In this document: positions 1 to 4,957 of the stretch, piece by piece
How positions within the stretch are numbered: the stretch's first letter is position 1
Layout of the letters: each line of letters begins with the position of its first letter
NCBI GenBank assembly: GCA_024636105.1
Contig: JAGXHO010000222.1
Coordinates: forward strand, 1-6,487
Direction: 5' to 3'
Source of the DNA: Trueperaceae bacterium
GTDB lineage: Bacteria > Deinococcota > Deinococci > Deinococcales > Trueperaceae
DNA length: 6,487 nucleotides
Notes under the pieces: model-generated
The model's database searches: none
What the model saw: the letters and a program-made list of their open reading frames with translations, nothing else
What the model was told of the DNA's origin: nothing
Position numbers and translations under genes: made by a program

Positions 1-191
1 CCCGCGCCGACGCGGGGTGGACGCTGCCGGGCGCACCGTTCTTCCTGGGCGCGCTGCTCTTCGCGGTCGCCTTCGCCTTGAGCCGACGCGCGGCGCGGCG
101 CGCCCGACGGGCGAGCGTGGCCCCCTCCGACGACGCCTCCGTGGACGCCGTAACCGGGGTCGTGATCGACCCCTCGTCCGCGGGCGTTTGA
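1..191 (+). CDS. C-terminal fragment of a membrane transporter, probably MFS type
   Basis: The open frame enters from the left edge (first full codon at 3) and ends at TGA 189-191, giving 62 residues. It contains a Gly-Trp-Thr-Leu-Pro-Gly-Ala-Pro-Phe-Phe turn and then one hydrophobic segment (about residues 13-26), an Arg-rich cytoplasmic stretch (SRRAARRARRAS, the positive-inside signal) and a polar tail of about 25 residues. A PGAPFFL motif leading into a last transmembrane helix with a basic end is common in drug/H+ antiporters of the TCR/Tet branch of the major facilitator superfamily, where it lies near helix 12. The family is an inference from this short stretch; any polytopic membrane protein ending in a helix is possible. 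The start and most of the gene lie outside the window. Confidence 0.5.
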   Translation, partial: RADAGWTLPGAPFFLGALLFAVAFALSRRAARRARRASVAPSDDASVDAVTGVVIDPSSAGV

Positions 192-225
192 GCCGGAGCG
201 CGGCGTCGCAGCGCCGGGCGCGCAC

Positions 226-247
226 ATGCAACCTCGATGCAACCTCG
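226..247. repeat. Tandem 11-bp direct repeat (2 copies)
   Basis: ATGCAACCTCG occurs twice back to back (226-236 and 237-247) in the non-coding gap after the transporter stop. The copies are identical. The purpose is unknown; it may be a simple slippage duplication. It is the only non-hairpin structure I see in the 192-384 gap. Confidence 0.6.
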
Positions 248-313
248 TTCGTGCGCGTATGGACGTGGCAGGGTCGCCGTGGTGGCAGCCTGAGCGTCCC
301 TGACCGACCAACA

Positions 314-371
314 CCCCGCCGTCGCCCCGTATCCTCGCGCAGGACCTCCTCCGCAGTCGGGCACGGCGGGG
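314..371. terminator. Hairpin between convergent genes, possible bidirectional terminator
   Basis: CCCCGCCGT (314-322) pairs perfectly with ACGGCGGGG (363-371). After a one-base bulge the stem continues with GCCC (324-327) against GGGC (359-362). Inside the 31-nt loop a second small stem can form, TCCT (332-335) with AGGA (341-344). On the plus strand the stem is followed by GCG then TTTT (375-378), a weak T-run. The hairpin lies 123 nt after the transporter stop and 14 nt after the Nudix stop on the other strand, a sensible place for a shared terminator. The T-run is poor, so function is inferred from position. Confidence 0.4.
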
Positions 372-384
372 GCGTTTTGGGGCA

Positions 385-930
385 TCAACCGTCGACCGAG
401 ACGTCGATCGGCGTGGCGGGCGGGCCCTCGGTGAGCAGCGCGGCGAGCCGCTGCCCGAGCCTCGGCGGGAACACCCGCTCGGAGGTCGCCGCGAGCTCGG
501 CCAGCGTCCACCAGCGGTACCCACGGAAGGTGCGTTGCTCCCTCGGGTCGAACGCGGTCGGGCGCGGCGTCGGCCGCGCGACCGCGACGCGCGCCAGGCG
601 GTACGCCTCCTCGAAGCGCCGCACCTCGTCGTCCACGAGCAGGTCGACGGTGCGACGCCACACCCAAGCGCCCCACGCGACGTCGTCGAACCCCGTCTCT
701 TCGTGCAGCTCGCGCGCGAGCCCGGCGGCCGGGTCCTCGCCGGGATCCAGGCCGCCGCCCGGCGGGAACCACGCCGGCGCGTCGGTGGTCGGCGCGCCCG
801 GTCGCCGCACCCCGGGATCGACGAACGCCTGGAGCAGCACGCGATCGGCCGGGTCGAGGAGCAGGACGCGCACCGTCGGCCGCGAGCGCGCCGGTACGGC
901 GTCGGCCGGCGGTCGCTCGGTCAGCGGCAA
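385..930 (-). CDS. Nudix hydrolase
   Basis: This 181-residue protein carries a complete Nudix box at residues 59-81: G59, five residues, E65, seven residues, then REL-HEE-TGF (R73 E74 L75 H76 E77 E78 T79 G80 F81). E74, E77 and E78 are the expected divalent-metal ligands. The preceding WFPPGGGLDPGE is the usual lead-in. Family members hydrolyse nucleoside diphosphates linked to another moiety, in the cytoplasm; the substrate cannot be read from the sequence. The assigned start is TTG at 928-930, inside the end of the upstream secreted-protein gene (10-nt overlap, same strand), which suggests translational coupling. There is no clear Shine-Dalgarno. An internal GTG at codon 20, just before the first beta strand (VRVLLLD), is the alternative start. 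The stop is TGA at 385-387. Confidence 0.88.
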   Translation of the reverse strand: MPLTERPPADAVPARSRPTVRVLLLDPADRVLLQAFVDPGVRRPGAPTTDAPAWFPPGGGLDPGEDPAAGLARELHEETGFDDVAWGAWVWRRTVDLLVDDEVRRFEEAYRLARVAVARPTPRPTAFDPREQRTFRGYRWWTLAELAATSERVFPPRLGQRLAALLTEGPPATPIDVSVDG

Positions 931-1868
931 CCCAGCGCGGCGAACGCGTCGTTGAAGCCGGTCGTCTCGGTCGTGAACGTGATGGCGGGGAGGCCCGCCC
1001 GACGCGGCTCCATGCGCACGGTGACGTCGACGACGCCGCGCAGGAAGCGGATGAGCCGCTCCTCCGTCGGGTCGTCGGGGATCTGGGGGGCGCCGAACGG
1101 ACCGACGGTCACCGCCGTCGTCAGGAAGTCGACGCTGCCGGACCGGAAGGTGGCGTCGTACACGTCGCCCTCGGCGAGACCGTAGGGACCGACGTCGATC
1201 TCAACGCCGTTGCCACCCTCGACGCAGTAGAGGCCGAGCGCTCCGTCGGTGGCGGCGCTGAAGATGCCGGCGGCGTCCTCGGCCGGCGACCAGCTGCCGA
1301 TCGCGTCGGGAGCGCCTGGCGACGAGGCGGGCGCCTCACCGCACGTGAGCTGCGCGAGCGCCGCCGAGAAGCCGCGCACGTCGTATTGGAAGGTGCGTTC
1401 CGGGACGCCGGCCGCCGGGTCGGCCTGCACCCGCAGGGCCAGGTTCGCGGCGCCGGCGAGCCCCGCGAACAGGGCGTCGTTGTTCTCGAAGTACGCCACC
1501 GCCTCCTGAACGCCGATCTCATCGGTCAAGAACCACGTCTGGGTGGCGACCGGGCCCTGGTCGAAGCGCACCAGGACCGAGGCGTCCCCTTCGGAGGTCG
1601 GTGTGATCGCGAACGGTTCGGCGGCGATCCAGGCGCTGACCTCGTAACCGTTGGGCGACTGGTCGTCGCAGCCGACGATGAGGACCGCGTCGTTGGCCGG
1701 GAGGTCGTCCGGGTGCTGGTACGCCGATATCCAGATGGAGCCCAGCCCCAGGTAGCTGAACAGGTCGAACTCGCTCTCGACGTTCCACGCACCCGTTCCT
1801 TGGGCGTGGCTGGTGGTCGTCAGCAGGGCGACGAGGAAGACGGCGAACGTGGTCAAGACGCGGCGCAT
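921..1868 (-). CDS. Secreted protein with two tandem cysteine-bounded domains
   Basis: The protein has 315 residues. It starts at the ATG complementary to 1866-1868, chosen because GGAGG sits 6 nt upstream and a classic signal peptide follows: basic MRR, a hydrophobic core (residues 4-17) and a probable signal peptidase I site after HAQ (about residue 23). The open frame runs 56 codons further upstream but that part looks like non-coding GC-rich sequence. The mature part contains two related domains, about residues 44-176 and 200-314. Each has one Cys in an early strand (C67, C215) and one at its very end (C176, C314), so one disulfide per domain is likely. Residues 144-176 align with 282-314 without gaps, with 11 of 33 identical. 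The layout (early Cys, acidic strands, W, terminal Gly-Phe-x-x-Ala-x-x-x-Leu-x-Cys) resembles small exported proteins of the IalB/VasI kind, but that assignment is tentative. It is the first gene of a pair with the Nudix gene. Confidence 0.82.
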   Translation of the reverse strand: MRRVLTTFAVFLVALLTTTSHAQGTGAWNVESEFDLFSYLGLGSIWISAYQHPDDLPANDAVLIVGCDDQSPNGYEVSAWIAAEPFAITPTSEGDASVLVRFDQGPVATQTWFLTDEIGVQEAVAYFENNDALFAGLAGAANLALRVQADPAAGVPERTFQYDVRGFSAALAQLTCGEAPASSPGAPDAIGSWSPAEDAAGIFSAATDGALGLYCVEGGNGVEIDVGPYGLAEGDVYDATFRSGSVDFLTTAVTVGPFGAPQIPDDPTEERLIRFLRGVVDVTVRMEPRRAGLPAITFTTETTGFNDAFAALGCR

Positions 1869-1874
1869 GGACGA

Positions 1875-1879
1875 CCTCC
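1875..1879 (-). promoter_or_regulatory. Shine-Dalgarno of the secreted-protein gene
   Basis: GGAGG on the minus strand, 6 nt before the ATG at 1868. It fixes this start against the longer open frame reaching 2036. Confidence 0.75.
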
Positions 1880-1917
1880 AGAGCGACGGGACGGTGCCCG
1901 CGCGTGGGTGTGGGCCG

Positions 1918-1923
1918 ATGCTA
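1918..1923 (-). promoter_or_regulatory. Candidate -10 of the secreted-protein gene
   Basis: TAGCAT on the minus strand fits TANNNT and would give a 5' leader of roughly 40 nt containing the GGAGG site. No convincing -35 lies 16-18 nt upstream, so this is a weak prediction. Confidence 0.35.
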
Positions 1924-1971
1924 ACCGGTCGATCCGGCCGGGAGCCGTGCCCCGGTCTTGGGGCGCGATGG

Positions 1972-1988
1972 GCGCGGCCGGGCCGCGC
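1972..1988. promoter_or_regulatory. Palindrome, candidate TetR operator
   Basis: GCGCGGCC, one central G, GGCCGCGC: a perfect 17-bp inverted repeat. It ends 2 bp before the candidate tetR -10 (1991-1996), so bound protein would block that promoter. It lies in the divergent region shared with the secreted-protein gene. A GC-only palindrome is easier to get by chance in such DNA, so function is inferred from position. Confidence 0.4.
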
Positions 1989-1990
1989 GG

Positions 1991-1996
1991 TAGATT
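1991..1996 (+). promoter_or_regulatory. Candidate leaderless promoter (-10) of the TetR gene
   Basis: TAGATT fits TANNNT and stands 6 nt before the GTG at 2003, so transcription would start on or next to the first base of the start codon. The A/T-rich hexamer stands out from the surrounding GC-rich DNA. No Shine-Dalgarno is present, which agrees with a leaderless mRNA. Confidence 0.5.
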
Positions 1997-2002
1997 GCGT
2001 GC

Positions 2003-2611
2003 GTGGAGGACGGCGAACTAGGGCAGGTCGCGGCATCGACGGCGCGGGAGCGCGTGTTGGAGGTGGCCGCCCGGCTGTTCCAAGAACACGGTTTGGCGCG
2101 CGTGACGATGCGCGACGTGGCCGACGCCCTCGGCATGCGCCAGGCGTCGCTCTACCACCATGCTCCGGGGGGCAAGGCGCAGCTGTACCGCGAGGTGTTC
2201 GAGCGCATGATCGCGCACCACCGTGCGGGCCTCGAGCGCGCGATCGCCGCTTCCGGTCCCGACCTGCGCGCCCGCTTGCGCGCGGTCGCGAGCTGGTACG
2301 GCACGCAACGCCCCATGAACTTCCTGCGCATGATGACCTCCGACATGCCTTCGCTCGGCGCCGACGAGGCGCGGGCGCTGGCGGCGCCTGCGTACGCAGC
2401 GCTCATGCGCCCCATCCGCGACGCGTTCGCGGAGGCGGCGGCCGCGGGCGCGATCGCGGCGCGCGACCCGGACCTGCTCGCCGGCTCCTTCCTCGCCGTG
2501 CTCGACGCGGTCGATTTCGCCGAGGCGCGCGCGTACGGTTCCGCCGATCGGGTCGCGATGGCGCACACGATGGTCGACGTCCTCCTCGACGGGTTGACGG
2601 TGCGTCCGTGA
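2003..2611 (+). CDS. TetR/AcrR family transcriptional regulator
   Basis: The protein has 202 residues, a normal TetR length. The N-terminal DNA-binding domain covers about residues 14-63: helix 1 RERVLEVAARLFQEHG, helix 2 TMRDVADALG, recognition helix MRQASLYHHA, then GGKAQLYREVFERM in place of the usual GSKEALY. The C-terminal helical part (about 70-200) would hold ligand and dimer contacts; its ligand is unknown. It has no cysteine. The GTG start at 2003 is preceded by TAGATT at leaderless spacing. The gene is divergent from the secreted-protein gene, and its TGA stop overlaps the GTG start of the next gene, so both are probably co-transcribed. A 17-bp palindrome just upstream suggests autorepression. 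Confidence 0.93.
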   Translation: MEDGELGQVAASTARERVLEVAARLFQEHGLARVTMRDVADALGMRQASLYHHAPGGKAQLYREVFERMIAHHRAGLERAIAASGPDLRARLRAVASWYGTQRPMNFLRMMTSDMPSLGADEARALAAPAYAALMRPIRDAFAEAAAAGAIAARDPDLLAGSFLAVLDAVDFAEARAYGSADRVAMAHTMVDVLLDGLTVRP

Positions 2612-3159
2612 GGCGCGGTGCGTGGCCCTCGTGGGCCCCCGCCATGGGCGCGTTCTTCGCGGGCGCGGTGCTGGTCAGCGCGCTGGGCGGGCCCGTGCTG
2701 GTGGGCCTGATCGTCGGCGGCTTGGCCGCCTGGCTCGTCCCCATGACGTTCCGGGCGCCCCCTTGGACGCCGCGTGGGCGCGCCGTGTGGCGCGCGCGCG
2801 GGAGCGCCCTCGGAGGCCTCGCTCGAGGCGCCCGCGCCTGGTGGGCGTTGGCCCGGCCCGGGCGGCAGGCCGGTCCCTACGCATCTCGCGCGCCGGTAGA
2901 CGACGCCGACGTGGCCTGGACGGTCGACCCGAACGACGCGCGCGAGGGCGCCCGCTTCGACGCCGCCTTCGCGGTCCGCTGCGAGGTGGTCACCGACCGC
3001 CTGCAGGTGTGGCACTCGACCGACACCGGCCGCGCGTACGAGATCGACCTGCGCCGGGCACCGGCCGAGGCGCGCCCTGGCGACCTGGGCTGGCTCGCGT
3101 TCGAGGCGGGCCGCCCGCGGGTTCGGATCGAGCGCGACCGGAGCCGCGTCCTCAACTGA
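2608..3159 (+). CDS. Small membrane protein of unknown function, coupled to TetR
   Basis: The protein has 183 residues. The GTG start at 2608 overlaps the TetR TGA stop in a GTGA arrangement, typical of translational coupling. An internal ATG at codon 13 is the alternative start. Residues about 13-46 are hydrophobic and glycine-rich (two short helices, or a re-entrant hairpin with GGP in the middle). They are followed by a basic amphipathic stretch (about 53-87, with WRARGSALGG and two WW/W clusters). The soluble part (about 97-183) looks beta-rich (DVAWTVD, FAVRCEVV, LQVWHS, AYEIDLR, WLAFEAG, RVRIERD). I do not recognise the family. It has one cysteine (C125). Co-expression with the TetR protein suggests that it belongs to the response the regulator controls, but nothing shows a role as a transporter. 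Confidence 0.78.
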   Translation: MRRGAWPSWAPAMGAFFAGAVLVSALGGPVLVGLIVGGLAAWLVPMTFRAPPWTPRGRAVWRARGSALGGLARGARAWWALARPGRQAGPYASRAPVDDADVAWTVDPNDAREGARFDAAFAVRCEVVTDRLQVWHSTDTGRAYEIDLRRAPAEARPGDLGWLAFEAGRPRVRIERDRSRVLN

Positions 3160-3185
3160 TCGATCCGAGCCCGTGTGCGTCACGG

Positions 3186-3201
3186 CGACCCGCCCGGGTC
3201 G
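3186..3201 (+). other. Short GC hairpin ahead of the DinB gene
   Basis: CGACCC, loop GCCC, GGGTCG: a 6-bp perfect stem in the 57-bp gap between the membrane protein and DinB. It has no T-run after it. It could be a weak terminator or attenuator, or chance. Confidence 0.25.
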
Positions 3202-3216
3202 GGTGCATGCTGCGGT

Positions 3217-3750
3217 ATGGACCTCGACGAGGCGCGCAGCCGTTTGGCGGTAGGGGTCGACTCGATCGAGTGCCTCGTCGCCGGGATCGGCGAGGAGGAG
3301 GCCGAGTACCGTCCGAGTCCGGACGCATGGAGCGTGCTCGACGTGCTCGGCCACCTGCTCGACGAGGAGAGCGCCGACTTCCGGGCGCGCATGCGGACGA
3401 CCTTGCAGGACCCGGAGCGGCCGTGGCCGCCGCTCGACGCGGACGCCGCCGTGGTGGCCGCGCGGCGCGGCAGGGCCTCGGCGCGCGCGTTGGTCGAGCG
3501 CTTCAGCGACGAGCGGGCCGTCTCGCTGGCGTGGCTCGCGACGCTCGACGCCCCCGAACTCGATCGCGCGCACGTCGCCAACGGACGGCGGTTGCGGGCG
3601 GGCGACGTGCTCGCGGCCTGGGTCGCCCACGACCTCCTGCACCTCCGTCAATTGACCGGGGTGCGCCTCGCCTGGTGGGCGCTGCAGGCGGCGCCGTACG
3701 AGGTCGGGTACGCGGAAGGTCAGGACCGCCGTGGAGGGTCGTCGGCGTAA
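3217..3750 (+). CDS. DinB-family putative metal-dependent protein
   Basis: The protein has 177 residues. The pattern PSPDAWSVLDVLGHLLDEE (residues 34-51) and AWVAHDLLHLRQL (134-146) is characteristic of the DinB/YfiT four-helix bundle, with three metal-ligand histidines at H46, H138 and H142. Members include thiol-dependent S-transferases (bacillithiol, mycothiol) and many uncharacterised proteins, so no reaction is assigned. The ATG at 3217 is preferred over a GTG at 3175 because the fold begins right after it (LDEARSRLAVGVDSIECLV) and the extra 14 residues lie in the intergenic hairpin. A poor -10-like CATGCT stands 5 nt upstream. The last 31 bp overlap the end of the convergent MarR gene. 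Confidence 0.85.
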   Translation: MDLDEARSRLAVGVDSIECLVAGIGEEEAEYRPSPDAWSVLDVLGHLLDEESADFRARMRTTLQDPERPWPPLDADAAVVAARRGRASARALVERFSDERAVSLAWLATLDAPELDRAHVANGRRLRAGDVLAAWVAHDLLHLRQLTGVRLAWWALQAAPYEVGYAEGQDRRGGSSA

Positions 3751-4193
3751 CCTTCGTCCCGACCGACCTGGGCCCAGACCGCTTCGAGCGCGTCGGCGGC
3801 GGCCCGCAGGCTCGCTGGATCGACGTCGGGATGGAGGGCGTCGAAGCGCTCGGCCGCGGCGCCCATGGCGAGGGCGTGGCGAGCACGGCCCGCGTCGGTG
3901 ACGTGGGCCAACCGGCGGCGGCGGTCGTCGGGGTCGTCCTCGACGCGCACCAACCCTTCGGCCTCCAGGTTGCCGAGGGCGCGGGCGATCGACGGGGCCG
4001 AGCGCGCCAAGCGGTCGGCGATCGCGCCTGGGGAGTGGTAGCCGAGCACGAGGCTGTGCAGCACCAAGAAGTCGTCGTGCCGCAGCCGGCTGACCTCGGT
4101 GACGTACGGGTCGATCTGGCGTGAGACCAACCGTGTGAGTTGCATCGCGCGTTGGAGCACTCGGACGACGTCGGGCCGTTCGCTGGTTCGCAT
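3720..4193 (-). CDS. MarR family transcriptional regulator
   Basis: The protein has 157 residues, the usual MarR size. A winged helix-turn-helix covers about residues 38-102: HDDFLVLHSLVLG, then SPGAIADRLARSAPSIARALGNLEAEGLV with the recognition helix around 66-75, then the wing EDDPDDRRRRLAHVTDAG, which carries the conserved Asp/Arg residues (D88, D90, R91-R93). The flanking N- and C-terminal helices form the dimer interface. There is no cysteine, so a thiol switch is unlikely; the ligand is unknown. The start is the ATG complementary to 4191-4193; an open frame reaches 4235 but would run through the promoter and palindrome. TATGCT on the minus strand lies 8 nt upstream. It lies 81 bp downstream of yceI on the same strand and converges with the DinB gene. 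Confidence 0.92.
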   Translation of the reverse strand: MRTSERPDVVRVLQRAMQLTRLVSRQIDPYVTEVSRLRHDDFLVLHSLVLGYHSPGAIADRLARSAPSIARALGNLEAEGLVRVEDDPDDRRRRLAHVTDAGRARHALAMGAAAERFDALHPDVDPASLRAAADALEAVWAQVGRDEGYADDPPRRS

Positions 4194-4201
4194 CAGAAAG
4201 C

Positions 4202-4207
4202 AGCATA
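4202..4207 (-). promoter_or_regulatory. Candidate -10 of the MarR gene
   Basis: TATGCT on the minus strand fits TANNNT and stands 8 nt before the ATG, so the leader would be only about 2 nt. There is no Shine-Dalgarno. The -35 position falls inside the adjacent palindrome. Confidence 0.5.
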
Positions 4208-4209
4208 GC

Positions 4210-4240
4210 GTTCGGCGGCACCTTCGCGGTGCCACCGAAC
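4210..4240 (-). promoter_or_regulatory. 31-bp palindrome at the marR promoter, operator or terminator
   Basis: On the plus strand GTTCGGCGGCACC (4210-4222), loop TTCGC, GGTGCCACCGAAC (4228-4240). Twelve of 13 positions pair, and in minus-strand RNA the remaining one is a G-U pair, so all 13 pair there. It starts 2 bp upstream of the marR -10 and covers its -35 region, the right place for MarR autorepression. It is also 34 nt after the yceI stop on the same strand, so it could end yceI transcription, but no T-run follows in either direction. Confidence 0.55.
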
Positions 4241-4274
4241 GACGTTGAGGACGCAGAGAACGCGGGTTGGGCGC

Positions 4275-4820
4275 TCAGCCCTGCTGCGTGACCTGTACGT
4301 CAATCGACAGCTTGACGTCCTCGGACACGAGCAGCGCGCCAGCCTCGAGGATCTTGTTCCAGGTCAGGTCCCAGTCCTTGCGGTTGATCTTGCCGCTGGC
4401 CATCGCGGCGCGACGCTGCAGGCCCCATGGGTCGGTGATCGGCTCGCCGATCTCGACGTCGAGGACGACGGGCTTGGTGACGCCGTGCATGGTGAGGTCG
4501 CCCGTGACCTCGAAGCGCTCGCCCCCACGGGCCGTCACGCGCGTGCTCACGAAGGTGATCGCGGGGTGCGCCTCGGCGTCGAAGAAGTCCGCGGAGCGGA
4601 GGTGGGCGTCGCGGTCCTTGGTCCCGGTGTTGATGCTGGCGGTCGCGAGTTCGATGCGGATCGTGGTCGGGGCGCCGTTGGCGCCGGTCTCGACGGTGCC
4701 CGCGACCTGCTCGAAACGGCCACGGACGGTGGAGAGGCCCATGTGGCGGACGGCGAACGCGACGTCGGTGTGGGTGGGGTCGATCGTCCAGGTGGCGGGT
4801 GTGGTGGCAACGGTGGTCAT
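4275..4820 (-). CDS. YceI family protein (polyisoprenoid-binding-like lipocalin fold)
   Basis: The protein has 181 residues and spans the whole family from WTIDPTHTDVAFAVRHMGLSTVRGRF (residues 11-36), through TASINTGTKDRDAHLRSADFFDAEAHPAITF (60-90) and LTMHGVTKPVVLDVE (109-123), to KDWDLTWNKILEAGALLVSEDVKLSIDVQV (148-177). YceI proteins form an extended beta barrel; a Thermus member binds a polyisoprenoid, and E. coli YceI is periplasmic. This one has no signal peptide, so it is predicted to be cytoplasmic. The start is the ATG complementary to 4818-4820, supported by AAGGAG 7 nt upstream (4828-4833); the frame upstream to 4898 is leader sequence. A good promoter lies at 4886-4915. It is divergent from the HxlR gene, its likely regulator. 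Confidence 0.93.
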   Translation of the reverse strand: MTTVATTPATWTIDPTHTDVAFAVRHMGLSTVRGRFEQVAGTVETGANGAPTTIRIELATASINTGTKDRDAHLRSADFFDAEAHPAITFVSTRVTARGGERFEVTGDLTMHGVTKPVVLDVEIGEPITDPWGLQRRAAMASGKINRKDWDLTWNKILEAGALLVSEDVKLSIDVQVTQQG

Positions 4821-4885
4821 GGTCGGGCTCCTTGCGGTGTGGGATGGGTCGGGGCGGCGCATCGCCCCTGCGGCCGAACGACCAC

Positions 4886-4915
4886 ACCGTACGGTCAAGC
4901 GCTCGAGAATGTCAA
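4886..4915 (-). promoter_or_regulatory. yceI promoter
   Basis: On the minus strand a perfect TTGACA (-35, 4910-4915), an 18-nt spacer and TACGGT (-10, 4886-4891). Transcription would begin near 4879, leaving a leader of about 59 nt that holds AAGGAG. The -10 lies inside a perfect 10-bp palindrome, ACCGTACGGT (4886-4895). Confidence 0.6.
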
Positions 4916-4919
4916 GCGC
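4894..4919. repeat. 9-bp direct repeat over the yceI promoter, candidate HxlR site
   Basis: GTCAAGCGC occurs at 4894-4902 and 4911-4919, 17 bp apart. The second copy covers most of the yceI -35 and the first overlaps the ACCGTACGGT palindrome at its -10. The repeat lies 39 bp upstream of the HxlR start codon. The spacing and the overlap with core promoter elements suggest repression, but part of the similarity may simply come from TTGAC-like promoter sequence. Confidence 0.45.
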
Positions 4920-4945
4920 GCCAACCGATGCAGTGCGCCATCGTG

Positions 4946-4951
4946 TAGACT
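4946..4951 (+). promoter_or_regulatory. Candidate leaderless promoter (-10) of the HxlR gene
   Basis: TAGACT fits TANNNT and stands exactly 6 nt before the ATG at 4958, the same spacing as at the TetR gene. There is no Shine-Dalgarno and no recognisable -35. Confidence 0.5.
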
Positions 4952-4957
4952 CCCCAC

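Noticed and set aside
17..955. A 312-codon plus-strand open frame
   Set aside because: It crosses the transporter stop region and lies antisense to the Nudix gene, whose complete Nudix box shows the true strand. The product is Arg/Ser-rich without domains.
1925..1941. CCGG-spaced repeat next to the secreted-protein -10, as an operator
   Set aside because: CCGG is self-complementary and frequent in this DNA, and the 5-bp centre TCGAT is not symmetric. The 17-bp palindrome at 1972-1988 is a better candidate.
2152..4221. A 689-codon open frame on the minus strand across four genes
   Set aside because: It runs antisense to the TetR, membrane-protein and DinB genes, and its product is a Pro/Arg/Ala-rich low-complexity sequence with no motif. 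Long false frames are expected in such GC-rich DNA; the genes it covers have clear family motifs.
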